Source: Nymphaea colorata
Taxonomy: Eukaryota; Streptophyta; Magnoliopsida; Nymphaeales; Nymphaeaceae
Direction of reading: 5' to 3'
NCBI RefSeq assembly: GCF_008831285.2
Contig: NC_045143.1
Span: 4,783,503 to 4,847,502, forward strand
Length of the DNA: 64,000 nucleotides
Shown: positions 37,757 through 50,021 of the stretch, one piece after another
Position numbering within the stretch: position 1 is the stretch's first letter
Layout of the letters: every line of letters starts with the position of its first letter
The notes under the pieces: model-generated
Told to the model about the DNA's origin: nothing
Seen by the model: the letters and a program-made list of their open reading frames with translations, nothing else
Database searches by the model: none
Position numbers and translations under genes: made by a program

Positions 37757-38194
37757 GAATGATACTCGTGAACCAATGAAGCAAACTAGACCGTTGGGTC
37801 AGCTAAAGGAAAGATTCTGGCTCTAATTAAGAAAGCTTATTTAAAACTTAAGTTGGTTGATCAAAGTTAGACTTTCTACCCTTGCAACTAAAAATTCATT
37901 GCTCGTTTGCATATTTCTTAAAATATGCATGTGTTTCAGAGTTTCAGTTTTTTTTAATCCATCCTCTCTTAGAGTACACTCATCCTTTCCAGCTAATTAA
38001 CGCTGTCCAACAACTCAAGTTGCCCATAAACTTAAATAAACTTGCAGCACCAGAATGCCGTTCTTACCCTTGCGTACTCGCCCTGATGCCCATCTCCAGT
38101 CCATATTTTAGCCATGCATTTAGTGGAAAGATACTACTCAAGCTCTCAGTTACCTCATATATTTGCTTTGTTTGGATGCCTACTTTGGACTTTA

Positions 38195-40945
38195 GGTATT
38201 AAGAATACTATATGAGTGTTTTATGAATCTATCTTAAAATTAGAGTAAATTTATAAAACATGTGAGTAAATGTTATATAAACCTACCTCAATTTTGAGAT
38301 AGATTCAAGAAACACTATCACGATATAACTAATGTCAAATGGTCACGTAGTATTTTATTTGGTTTTCATTAAAGCCTTATATAGGCAACATTCTCTTTAG
38401 CGGTGACGGCAGTCACCGCTAATGTTTGTGGCATAATATTTTACCACCCCTGTCGATTGTACCAGTGAATTCACCGGTATAGTTTTTTGTGAAAACCCTA
38501 AACATAAACCAGAAATCTGGAATAACAAAACATTTAAAGAAAATTGGAGACATGATGCACATTGCATATAGATTCAACCAGATTTTGATTTCGCCGGAAC
38601 ATCCATCAACCAATTTATGAAAGTAAAATATAGCTGAGGTATTTATCTTTCGTCTCAAATATTTTTTTTGAAAATTGTCAATGAACGCAGTATTAGTATT
38701 GCATGAATCTATTCAAATGTTAGGGCAAATTAATGAAACAATAGATTTCAATATTTCATGAATCTATCACAACTCAATTTTTTAAACAGGTTCATGAAAC
38801 ACCCGCACACAATTACCCCCTTCGATTTTTCCCTCCTACTTTGTATGTTCGAGGTGCAACTTACTAGTTATTCATGGTACCCAACACCTCCTTTAAATCA
38901 TCACTTTAAAATGAATCCCCCTCTGTTGCAAACAAAATTTAGACACTTATCTGCTTTGTTTAAATATTTATGTAATATTGAGTTTGCAGGATTCTTTGTC
39001 GTGAAGAGGGCGCGGCTAAGAGATCAGATCTAGTTTGCAACTTATAAACTTTCATAGATTTCAAACAATAGAGTCGCTTCAATTCAGAAGGTCTCATGCA
39101 TTAAAAAAGGTCATGTTCTAGTTATCTTGGGTCATAAAGATCAGATCCAATATGGTTGGAACTTTTAGAAAGGACAAAAACATAAATAGTTTTATATATG
39201 TAGCGCGGCCACGTTGCACCAGACTGTTCAAGGCCTGCCGGGGTGCGTGTCCATAACATGGCGCGAGGGGTCACGCCCTCCTATCTTCTGCCATAATATA
39301 CATAAAAAATTGCTCTCACGTGTAAAGGTGGAGACTAAAATATAGTTTGTAACTTTTTTATTTAACTTATATAAAAAATATTGAAAATTTATATTTTTGT
39401 TCTTATCAAAATTTTGAAAATATAGTCTCTTCTTGAATTACAGAGAAAAGGTTGTATCATGAGAGGGAAGAGGAGAGCGGATCTTATCCTTCCTTTAGCT
39501 TTGCTCAATTTCCTTTTTGTTTCAGGAGTTCACTTTCACAGAGGTCCCTACCTTCTTAGTTGTCTTTTATACATGAGAAGACGTTAGAGGTATTAGGAAC
39601 ACCAAGTAAGTGTTTTATGTATTTATCTCAAAATTGAAGTAGATTTATGAAACGCCTGAACAAATGTTGTATAAACTTATCTCAATTTTAATATAGATTC
39701 ATCAAACACTAACATGTTTGGTCGTATAGTATTTTATTTGGTTTTCATTAAAGCTCCCATTGTTATATAGGCAACATCCTCTTTAGCGGTGACGCCACCG
39801 CCGCTAAAAGTTTACGATGTTTGTGGTATAGCATTTTGTCACCGCCTATCGATTGTACCAGTGAATTCACCGGTATAGTTTTTTGTGAAAACCCTAAACA
39901 TAGACCAGAATATGGAATAACAATATATTCAACTAAAATTTGAGACATGAGTGGGCATTGCAAATAGATTCAACCAGATTTTGATTCGGCCAGAACATCC
40001 ATCAACCAATGTATGAAAACAAAATATAGCTGGGGTATTTATCTTTTTTCTCAATTTTTTTTTTGAAAATTGTCAATAAACAGGGTATTAGTATTGCATA
40101 AATCTATTTGAAATGTTTGAAACACTAGATTCCAGCACTTCATAAATCCATCATAACTCAATTTTTAAAACAAATTCATGAAACACCCAAACTTTTATAT
40201 GTTCTTTATATGTTCAAGGTGCATCTTGGTAGACTTATTCATAGCACCCAACTCCCCCTTTAAATCATCACTTTAGAATGAATCCCCCTCTCTTGCAATG
40301 AAGGGGAGCATATATCCTACAAAATTTAGATACTTATCTGCTTTGTTTAAATATTCATGTTTGCAGGATTCTTTTGTCGTGAAGAGGACGCGGCTAAGAG
40401 ATAAGATCTAGTTTGCAACTTATAAACTTTGTTAGATTTTAAATAAATAGAATCGCTTCAATTCAGAAGGTCTCATGCATTAAAGAAAGGTCATGTTCTA
40501 GTTATTTTGGGTCATAAAGATCAGGTACAATATGGTTGGAATTTTTAGAAAGGACAAAAAACATAAATAGTTTTATATATGTACCACGGCCACGTTGCAC
40601 CTGACCGTCAAGGCCTGCCGGGATGGGTGTCCATAACGTGACGCGAGGGGGCACGGCCTCCTATCTTCTGACCTGATATACATAAAAAATTGCCCTTGCG
40701 TGTAAAGGCGGAGACTAAAATATCGTTTGTAAATTTTTTATTCAACTTATATATAAAAAAAAATTGATTGTTCTTATCAAAAATTTGAAAATATAGTCTC
40801 TTCTTGAATTACAGATAAAAGTTTGTATCTTGAGAGGGAAGAGGAGACTGGATCTTATCCTTCCTTTAGTTTTGTTCGATTTCATTTTTGTTTCAGTAGT
40901 TCTTTGGCAGAGGTCTCTACCTTCTTAGTTGTGAACTTTATTTTT
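38195..40945. repeat. ~1.4-kb direct tandem duplication
   Basis: Unit A (about 38200-39575) and unit B (about 39597-40945) align along their length. Shared blocks in order: AGTGTTTTATG, TAGCGGTGACG, ATTGTACCAGTGAATTCACC, TTTTTTGTGAAAACCCTAAA, AATTTTTTAAACA or AATTTTTAAAACA, TAAATCATCACTTTA, TTCTTTTGTCGTGAAGAG, CTTCAATTCAGAAGGTCTCA, GGCCACGTTGCACC, CCTTCTTAGTTGT. The offset is ~1395 bases at the left and ~1370 at the right, so small indels exist. No coding capacity. Each unit carries a foldback motif and GC-rich spots in an AT-rich background, suggesting a transposon remnant duplicated in place. Confidence 0.8.
38397..38422. repeat. Perfect 11-bp inverted repeat with 4-base loop
   Basis: TTAGCGGTGAC and its complement flank GGCA. 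A degraded counterpart (TTTAGCGG to CCGCTAAA) lies at about 39782-39809 in the second tandem unit. TTAGCGG hairpins are typical of subterminal regions of some plant CACTA elements, which is an inference here. Confidence 0.7.
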
Positions 40946-42277
40946 CAAGTTTTTCTTTACATGATTCTCACCTTTCTCAAGGTTGGGACACATTAATTTT
41001 TATGTGACTTTTAAGTCTATTTCAAAACAAATTCATAGAATAGTAACAAATTATTATTATTGTTAAGCATTTTTATACTTACCAGTGTAGATTTCAAAGC
41101 TGTCTCGGAGTATGAAAAATGACTTACTTTTGCCAAACGCCCCCCTTAATTTTAGTTTGAGCATTTTATACTTGTTAGGGTAGGATTCAAATCTAGCTTG
41201 GTGTTTGAACAATGGGCTATTAGGCTGCCTTTAAGAAGTCCTATCTTCAATTCTCATGCTTATAACTTTAAGAATGAACAAATTCTAAAAGTAAATACTA
41301 TTTACTTATTTGCAGTTTAGTTTCTGAAGTCATTCTTGCTTTTACAAATAGGATGGGAGTACAGAATATGTCGAAGCGTAAGGAAAACGCTAATATACTG
41401 CAAAATAGAAAAGGAGCGATGGGGACATGGTTTTCCATGACACATTCTCCTCCCCCTCTCTTTGTAACTTTTAGTGATTCTTTTCTTATCATGGCCAATG
41501 TCTTTGTCTCCTGGATGAAGGAGATAGTCTCATAAAGCAAGTGTTTTCTTTTTCTATCGGCACTTTTTTTAGTGATCTATGGTACTGTTTTCATTGCTTG
41601 CACTTCATCAGATGTTCATGTGGCTATAGTTTGTGGCTGAAGATGGTAGACATGATATATCTATGTGATGCAATATAGTTGTGGCTGAAGATACGTAGAC
41701 TGAGCGGTATGATATAGTCATGGACTTAACTACATAGTTGTGGCTGAAGATGTTCTTCCCCTCCATTGTTGATCTTGCTCTTCAAACTTCGCAGTCATAA
41801 TTACCACTAACTTTCAGTTCCTTTTTTTAAAAGTAGCTACTAAGTTAATTCACCTCCATTGTTGATTCCTTTATTTCGTTCCAATTCATGTCTTTAGCAT
41901 CAGCTGAATTTTTTTTGTTCTCAATTCGTTTGAAAGTAGCTGCTAAGTTAATACTCCTCCGTTGTTGATTCCTTTCTTTCGTTCGAATTCATGTTTTTAG
42001 CATCTGCTGGATTATTTTTGTCCTCATGTAATGGCATGCAAGATTATTTTCCAATTTGTTTGCATTTTTTGTTGTTATATTTGATCTGCTCCTGGACTTA
42101 AACCTTTGCTTTCATGGTTGCAACTGTTGGTTATTTATATTTATAACTGTTTGTTTCTTTTTCATCCTGTGGGTGTTGATCTTTTGCTGTTGTCACCACA
42201 GAAGCAGTCCAGTTTTAGTTTTGACAACGCGCCCCCCACCCAACTTCATCGTCAGACCAAAAGAAAGAACAGAGAAG
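40946..42277. other. Region upstream of the TNL gene
   Basis: It has repeated TAGTTGTGGCTGAAGAT blocks (three at about 41625-41760) and a ~103-bp tandem repeat at 41828-42030. A good splice acceptor (TTGTCACCACAG, ending 42201) follows a T-rich stretch, suggesting a 5' UTR intron that ends there. No other gene is seen. Confidence 0.45.
41828..42030. repeat. ~103-bp tandem repeat upstream of the TNL gene
   Basis: Two adjacent units begin AAAGTAGCT-CTAAGTTAAT and contain CTCC-TTGTTGATTCCTTT, TTTCGTTC-AATTCATG and TTTAGCATC-GCTG. A partial earlier copy (CCTCCATTGTTGATC) is at 41760. Confidence 0.75.
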
Positions 42278-45200
42278 ATGATGAGAAGCAGCGAGCCATG
42301 GCCATACGTCGAGTCTTCGCCGCCCGTATCAGACGAGAGATTAGAGTTCGATGCGCACGTGAGCTTCAGGAGAAAGAAGTCGAGCAAGCGGCAGCAGAGG
42401 TTCACCAACCTCCTATACGCTGCCTTTGCAAGAGAATGCATCAAGACTTCCCGAGAACATGGAGAGGATGAAGAAGAAGGAGGGGATCAGGAGGTGGGGA
42501 AGGTGGTGGCTGCAGTGGAGAGATCGGAGGTCTTCGTGCCCATCTTCTCCAGGTCCTTCGCTGAGTCGTCGCGCTGTTTGATGGAGGTCGAAAAGATGGT
42601 GGAGTGCAAGCGGCGGATCCTCCCAATATTTTTCGATGTCGACCCTTCGGACGTCCGACGACAGAGGGGACCCTTCGAGCAGCCTTTCGCCGACCATGAG
42701 AAGAGATTTAGCAAGGAGAAGGTGAAGGCATGGAGGGACGCTCTGGGGGAGACCGGGGAGATCTCCGGCCATGATCTCAGGAATGCACCTCAAGGGTAGG
42801 TGTTTATGACTTGTTAACTTTTAAAAGTTTTAGATTGTAAAATTTTATATCCTTATAAATTTTTATTTCCAATCCAAATTTATAAAATTTTCTCATTCTT
42901 TTGGTATTTAGTGAGCCTTGGTCCTTGTCCATGTCCCATCCTTATAGCTTTTGGTTAAATTTGTTCATATGGATATCACCAGGTATGAAGAAAAGGTCAT
43001 TCAATTGATTGTTAAGATCATTCTGATTAAAGTGAACAAGACTCCAATAGACGTGGCTAAACACCCGCTCGGAATCAACCCTCGAGTGGATGACCTGATG
43101 AAGCTGGTCAACATTTGGGCCAACGATGTCAGGGTAGTAGCAATACAGGGGATGGGAGGAATCGGCAAGACAACTCTTGCCAGGGCCCTATACAACAGAA
43201 TCTTTTCCAAGTTCGAAGGTAGCAGCTTTGTTTCAAACATCAAGGAGGTATCAAGGCAACCAAATGGTCTCGTTTCTCTGCAAAATCAACTGCTACATGA
43301 AGCCCTCAAAGGTAAAGTGCAACCAGTAAGCAACTCAAGCCAGGGGACAAGTGTGATCAAGCAGAGAATTCACAGCAAGAGAGTTCTGGTTGTTCTTGAC
43401 GATGTTGACCATATAGAACAGCTAAACGCATTGGTACGACCTACTTGGTTGTCTGCAGGAAGCAGAATCATTTTAACAACAAGATATGAGCACGTACTGA
43501 ACGTGTATGGGCTAAAAGAACATGAGATCTACCGGCCCTCGGAATTGAACCGTGAAGAGTCAATTCAGCTATTTAGTTTTCATGCTTTCGGGAAGGACCA
43601 GCCAATTGAAGGTTTTGTAGGTCTGACTGAGAAGGTTGTCTCAGCTACCGGTGGGGTGCCATTGGCTCTAGAAGTGGTTGGTTCCTCATTGTTTGGTAAA
43701 AGAAGTGGTCAAGAATGGAATGATACGTTGGAGAAGTTGAAGAAGGTCCCTCCTCTTGATGTTCAGCAGACCTTGAGAATTAGCTATGATGGCCTTGACA
43801 ACCTTGAGAAAAGTATATTTCTAGACACTGCTTGTTTCCTATCAGGAACGGACAGAGATACTGCAATTCAGATGTGGAAAGGTTGTGGTTTCTTTCCAAC
43901 CATAGCTATTAAAGTTCTCATGCATAAGTCCCTTTTAAAGATCAGTGAAGACGATAAGCTGGAAATGCATGATCTACTTCGTGATATGGGAAGGCAGATA
44001 GTTCAGGAGGAATGCCCTCCAAACCCTGGGAAACGTAGCAGGTTGTGGTTTCAGAAAGATGCCTTGCATGTTTTAAAAGGCCTTAAAGTGAGTGACGATG
44101 CTCAGACTTTATTCATGCCAATTTGGTACGTGGCTGATACTTTTCTGTCATCTGATTGATTTTTCATTTGTGATATCACAGGGGACGAGAAATATCGAAG
44201 GAATCGCTGTGAATTTCATGGAGGCCAGTGATCAAGATGACCACCACCTGACCACCAAATCTTTTGCAGGTTTATCTAATCTGAGATTGCTTTGTGCTAA
44301 CTATGCAAACATCATGGGGAAATACTCACATTTGCCTAAGAAACTGAAATGGTTGCAATGGCATGGCTGTCCTTTGGGATCATTTCCATATGACTTCAAT
44401 CTCATTGACTTGGAAGTGTTAGACTTGTCTCGAAGCAATATCAACGAATTACAGAGCAAGAAGCCGGCAACAAATGTTAGAAGCTTGATTGGGTACTACA
44501 TAGAGTGTTCCATTTTGAGTGCATATCGACTTCTTACAGGAAAACATAACCATGGTATGCATACTTTTGAAACCTTGAAGGTTCTCAATCTCAGTGGCTG
44601 CAATCACTTTGTTACCAGCCCAGACTTATCCAATCTGCTATCCTTGATAAAATTGACATTTGATGACTCTCTTAACTTGATGGAAGTGCATGACTCGATC
44701 GGGAATCTTAGGAGCTTGGTCTACTTCAGTATAAGAGGCTGCAAGTCGCTAGAGGCCCTTCCAAACAGTTTTGTTCAACTAAATAGTCTTAAAGTCCTAA
44801 TCCTCTCTGGCTGCTCCAAGCTCTCCACTTTGCCGGAACAGTTAGGCTGCATGCAATCTCTAATAGAAGTTGCACTCGATGAGACTGCAATCAGAATGAT
44901 ACCTGATTCAATTGGACACCTGACAAGGCTTTCTCGGCTATCTCTAGCTTATTGTGATTCTTTGGTATCCTTGCCTGATTCCACAGGAGAATTGTGCTCT
45001 TTGACGGAGTTGATGTTGGATAACAGTGCAGTTCATGGAATACCAGGCTCAGTAGGATCACTGAAGAAGCTCAAAAGGTTAGGTGCAAGCAATTGTTCTA
45101 ACCTTGCCAGCATACCTGATTCCTTTGGATCAGTAGAAAACCTCGAGATGCTAAGGATCACTGGTTCTGGAAAATTCAACATCTTGCCTCTCTCTTTTGC

Positions 45201-46340
45201 ACAATTGAGGAACCTTTTCTATTTGAACTTGTCCTATTTGGGCATCAGTGAATTGCCTGAGAATTTTGGAAGCCTTAACAAACTAAAGCTTCTCTATCTA
45301 AACGGTAATAATAAGCTCGTGATGCTACCATCTACCTTTTGTCAGTTAACCTCCTTGGAAAGAATAGATCTCAAGGAATGTAGCTTGTCAGATGGTGGAA
45401 TTTCTCTAGATTTCTCAATGTTTTTATCCCTGAAAATACTGAACTTAGATGGAAACAAGTTCTCCTGCCTGCCAACAACACTGAGTTCCCTTCCTCAACT
45501 TGAGGAGCTATCCCTACTCACCTGTGCAAAGCTTCAGTCTCTCCCTCCGCTTCCCTCGTCCATAACCAAGCTTGACGCCTATCGTTGCAGTTCCTTGGAA
45601 AGAATCCCAAATATCTCAAACTTGAAGAGCTTAAGAGTTCTAGATTTTACAGACTGCAAGAGTCTGGAAGATGTCCCTGGCCTTGAAACATTGACATCTT
45701 TAATGTGCTTACAGTTGGTTGGCTGCACCAATCTCAGCAGTAATTTCAAGAAGAGGATTGTTAAGGTACGTTTCCTGAAGAGACCATTTTTCTGAATTGT
45801 ATATGGAGGGTTTTCTTATTTTTTTTTCGTCCGCTTCAGGAAACGTTTGAACGCTTGGAGAGTTTAAGCATTCCTGGAACTAAATGCCCAAGTTGGTTCA
45901 AGCATCAACAATTATGCTGTGAGGTCCAAAAACCTTCTGTGGGTAAGCATGAGATTAAAGGACTTCTTCTGTGGGTTGTTTTCTCCATGATTAAAAGGCC
46001 ATTCCGTTGTACATTCCACTTGTATTCGAACTTCAGTCTTGTGGTTAATGGTGAAGATGGCTCCTCAACCAACTTCGAAGTAGAAGTTCCAGTGTCCTAT
46101 TACAGAGACAGCAATATGCTCTTTTACCATTACAGAGACGGCCACCCTTTAATTCGGCTTCTGAAGGAAGGAGGTTCAATCAATATACTGATAACTGAAC
46201 AATTCTCATTAAACGATTTTCAGATAGTGAAGGGAGGAATACATCCGATTTATAGGCCAACAGAAGGGCAGAAAGATATTGCCAGTGAAGAAGAAGCACT
46301 GGTTCCTGAAAAATTGGCTCAGTTTTTCATGTCTCCCTAG
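42278..46340 (+). CDS. TIR-NB-ARC-LRR immune receptor with C-terminal C-JID domain
   Basis: Four exons: 42278-42795, 42983-44087, 44182-45765 and 45840-46340, in phase, giving 3708 nt and 1235 aa. This is the usual TNL layout (TIR, NB-ARC, LRR, post-LRR exons). TIR spans ~24-170: the usual SFRGED start is replaced by SFRRKKSSKR, but the candidate NADase glutamate is kept at E103 in CLMEVEKM, as is FFDVDPSDVR. NB-ARC is complete: P-loop GMGGIGKTT (229-237), kinase-2 VLVVLDDVD, RNBS-B SRIILTTR, GVPLALEVVGS, and EMHDLLRDMG at ~500. About 12-15 leucine-rich repeats fill ~560-1060. Exon 4 (1070-1235, SIPGTKCPSWF) matches the post-LRR C-JID domain. Family role: intracellular pathogen sensing, with TIR NADase signalling through EDS1. 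The ATG at 42278 is the only in-frame Met before the TIR domain. An AATAAA lies at 46402. Confidence 0.9.
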
Positions 46341-47949
46341 AGAGGCGTGTCTCTCTTCTCTCTCTCTCTCTCTCTCCATCAAACTAAACTTTCAAGTGTC
46401 GAATAAATCATTTTTTCTTTGTATTATTGTCAATATTTATGGAGATTGTTAGTCCAATCCAATTTTTGATGGTATGAACAATAAATGTTGGTAATTCTTT
46501 GTCTTTCATGTCTTTTCATCCCAATGCTTGGAGAAACTGATTGACCTGAGGACAGTTTTGATTTAGATAACATTTATTATACATTGGAAAATTGAGATGT
46601 AGTTCAGTAGAACGAAAAGGAAAACTGAAATCTCACCAACAGGTGGTGGGCTGGAAGTGTGTCGAGCTGAACACCCTGAATTAAATCTCACTTTTGTTGA
46701 ACGAAAAATGAAAAAGAGAAACAAAATCTCAAAATGCATGTGTTCACTATTTAGATCTCTGGAAGTTAATCACCATCACGTAATGTCACTAATGGTTGGA
46801 TATAATCCGACAATTCTATTGAGATATGGATCCAAAGAGTCAGATTCAAGTGAGAAATTGATATCCACTTAGCAATCAGAGGCAGATATGCTGTAGGATT
46901 TTCCTTACTGGTGGGATTATCTGATTTTCATGGGCATTCAAATCCAAGTACCATGTGCGCAAAATTTGATATGGCCTTGTATCTTTTAAATCCATATAAC
47001 ATATCAGTTAAATTCAACAATTTATTACTCGGATAGATAATAGGTACATTAGTTTGGATATCAGAATCATAGTCAAGATCAAAATCTAACCAACCAGATA
47101 TGTTTATGTCTGATCTAAGTCTGACCCACTTCCACCTCTTGAAATTTAAATGCAAAAAGCCAAAGACTAAGCACAGGGACACTTTTCAACAGGCATTTTT
47201 GGGCAAGTTCTGCCTTGTCTTGGCCCATTTACCTTTCTTTTGGTGCTGTGAAAAGCCACTAAATCTCATGTGTCTTCCACTTACCCCGCCTTTATCATTC
47301 ATGTTCTTGGCACTTTCACCAGGAGAATTTGATGTACCTCTTCTTGTAAGCATGATAATTGATAAGGCGGGTCCAGTCTGAAAACCATGAAAAAGAGTCA
47401 GTGGATCAATCTGAGCCTCTGTGCTCGTTTGGATCTATCTGCTTGTTGCGGAACTGAAATGTGTTGGATTTGGATCAGCCAAATACATGGAACATTGGAA
47501 TACGAATCTCTCATCGAACAGCAACCAAAGTTTAACTTGAATCCGATCGCTTTGCAATTCGCAATTCTACGCTAGTTTTGAAGGTTGCATTTGATAGTCT
47601 CGGATCTAAAATTCGAAGTCATTTCAAAGTGTTTTGGAGGCAAAACAGGGCAACAAAATGGAACACTCTTCACATCTTCTTCCATTTTACATGTGATCGT
47701 CCTTACTTGAATAGTGATGTAAAAGTTAAAGCTGATTTTTTTTTTCTAAGAAAACCGAGTGGTCACTCTCAAAGTAGGGCACCTGGCTGCAGTAGAACAA
47801 TCTCTTTAGTCTGTAGTTCCTTCCTTAATGGTGTAAAACTTTGAGGTGAAGAAAGTCTCCTGATTTTTCTTTTTCTCCTCGCTACTTTTACACGTGCTCG
47901 GAATCTTTGCTGTTCTTTTCTTGGAAGCCTTACCAGTCCACCGGTTAGT
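46341..47949. other. 3' flank of the TNL and intergenic DNA
   Basis: A (CT)n tract at 46358-46377 and AATAAA hexamers at 46402 and ~46480 lie in the probable 3' UTR. Beyond that are only short, unrecognised frames. Confidence 0.4.
46402..46407 (+). terminator. Candidate polyadenylation signal of the TNL gene
   Basis: AATAAA 62 nt after the stop codon. A second such hexamer is ~75 bases further on. Confidence 0.4.
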
Positions 47950-48135
47950 GAAGATTTTTTTTAGGGGCGGGTCAAATGGTTCAATGAACTTATTTGAGTA
48001 GGGCTGAATTAAAGCTGAATCCAAAAAATACACTACGCAACTAAAATTTTTTAATTTTTTTAATGTATTTTTTTTTTTTGCAATTACCCTGGGTGGGGCC
48101 ACGGCCTAGGCGGGCTCCCCCTCCCTCCGCCCCTG
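47950..48135 (+). mobile_element. MITE-like element related to 28928, copy 2
   Basis: The interior matches 28928-29105 (GGTCAAATGGTTCAA, GCTGAATCCAAAAAATACA, TTTTTAATGTA). The right end, CCTCCGCCCCTG, is the inverted complement of the CAGGGGCRGAG terminus of that copy. The left terminus is eroded. Confidence 0.5.
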
Positions 48136-48240
48136 ACTGGCACAATGGTTGAGTGAGTGTTGATAGGCAGTCAGTTTCCAGTTTCAAACTCTTGTAACGT
48201 CAACTCATTATACTGTTAAAAAAAATTATACCAATATACA
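48136..48240 (+). mobile_element. Candidate tRNA-derived SINE head
   Basis: CTGGCACAATGGTTGAGTG is A-box-like and AGTTTCAAACTC, ~45 bases on, is B-box-like, followed by a short body and an A-run at about 48216. It directly abuts the preceding MITE. No target duplication was defined. Confidence 0.35.
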
Positions 48241-48931
48241 AGTTAAAACATGATCGAAAAACCAAAACTAGTGATTGAGATAAGAATGAAGACTTCAACC
48301 ATGACTCAAACAATCTCACTCACCTGAAATTAGAATAAAATATAGAAAAGAATTTATTGTCCGAGTTAAAGTTTGGTGCAGTTCGGCCCAAAGCACGACA
48401 TCATTTTTATAAAGCAAGAGAATTCCCATGTGCCAACGCTGGCGGTCCGACCTTACCCCTTTAATTAACTTAATTAATCAAAATCAAGGGAAGTGGTGGT
48501 CTGGTTCGTGCCCAAGTTGGTTGGGTCATGACAACGAGGTGGCTAGGAGCCAATGTGGCTTATACACGTGAGGGAAGACTTTGGCGACAGACAACATGCA
48601 AGTGCCGCCAATGTTTGTTGTTTTACTTTACTCCCATCCATGAGCTCTCTCTTTCAATGAACCTTCCACGTGAACATAAAATATGCCCAACAACAACCCA
48701 CCACTATATTATATATATATATATAGTGCCTCCTCTATGTGTCATGTATATGCGTCTTTTCTTGTTTAAGCTAATTGTACTGATACATGTAAAATATATA
48801 AAAATCCAAAAATGAAAAAAAATGCTGAAAATTTGGTATGTATATTGAATTTTACGAAATAATTAAAACTTAAACATGTAAAGTATGTTTCTTGGAATAT
48901 TAATTTATTAGAGGTTTATCTAATAGTGGGT

Positions 48932-48976
<45 letters not shown>

Positions 48977-50021
48977 GGTGACTCGAACTGTTCAGAGTCA
49001 CCTAGCCATGTAATGAAGATCATTCGAGAGAAAAACGCAAAGAAAAAAAGATAAAACTAATATTATACGACAAAAATACTATCATTTTTTTCTCTTTATT
49101 TTTCTCTTAACCGTCTATCATTAGACAAATTAGAGTCACTATATATATAAAAGCTACCAAATGTTGTCGGATGACAAAATATTTAACAACTTTTGCTAAA
49201 ATCAATATGCCACGGGAGCATTTGACAATAGTTTATTATTTAGCAGCGGTCGTACTTTTGACGATGCTTTATAATGTTTTTAACAACGAAATATAAATAT
49301 TTAGCCATCCGGCAATCCAACAGGCTCAACTTGTAAACTTTAATATGATTTTTCCTCAAAGAAAGAAGGAGGGCAGAAGCCAGAAAGAAGTTAGAACTTC
49401 AAAAAACTATTTCTGTGTATAATGCCTAACGAATTTTGTACTGTCGAAAACTACATATATGTGGGCGTTTGCGGTTCCAATTGGCAGCAGATCAACGTTG
49501 AAAGTTTGTTGGTGTCTTAATAAAATCAAGGAAGAAAATCAAAGAGAAGCACGAGAAAATGGTGGGGAGAAAATTAGAGAGAAACTGGGCCCGAGGTGCC
49601 TTTCATCGAGCCGATTAATTCAGTCCGTACGATCAAACTAGGCTCGCTTTTACGCTGAGTCGAGTCGAGCTCGAGCTTACAACAAATAAACAAAGCTCAA
49701 TGATCAATCTAAGATTCGGTTTATCAAATGAATCGGTCAGCTGAATCGGTTGTGGACTGGCTAAAAATAATTACAAAAATTATTATCTAAATATCACACT
49801 CTTAAAAAATAGTTAAAAGTGAATGCATGGTACTCTTAGAAGTTGATATTTAAGGCTGATTAGGGCTGACTTTAAGAACATTGGTACCAACCACTTTTTG
49901 CCACTTACCAACCCAAAAAATTAGTTTAGAATCTTAGTTGCTTAAACAGCTTTGAAAAAAGCGGTTACCGTATTAGGTGGGAATCACGAGAACCCGCGTT
50001 CTACCGTTTCACCATAGAGGT
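48241..50021. other. Intergenic, AT-rich, no gene seen
   Basis: It contains the (AT)n tract at 48935-48974 and a short GAGTCGAGTCGAGCTCGAG piece near 49655. Nothing coding is supported. Confidence 0.4.
48935..48974. repeat. (AT)n microsatellite
   Basis: About 20 TA units. Confidence 0.95.

Larger units (their letters stand above)
35965..38195. other. Intergenic region, AT-rich, repeats only
   Basis: It holds a short GAGTCGAG-type fragment (35965-36075), a foldback-like stretch at 36789-36905, a possible SINE head at 37500 and an (AT)n at 37732-37756. No gene is supported. Confidence 0.4.

Noticed and set aside
42056-42277. Hydrophobic N-terminal extension in frame with the TIR exon
   Set aside because: The frame is open, but it begins at TTG and has no ATG before 42278. 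It also crosses a T-rich stretch and a good splice acceptor, so it reads as leader intron rather than a membrane anchor.
42106-42471. 121-codon frame overlapping the TIR exon
   Set aside because: It is a shifted frame of the TIR coding sequence, with no domain of its own.
49985-50012. tRNA-like string on the minus strand (GAACGCGGGTTCTCG)
   Set aside because: It does not extend to a full cloverleaf. It is at most a tRNA-like remnant.
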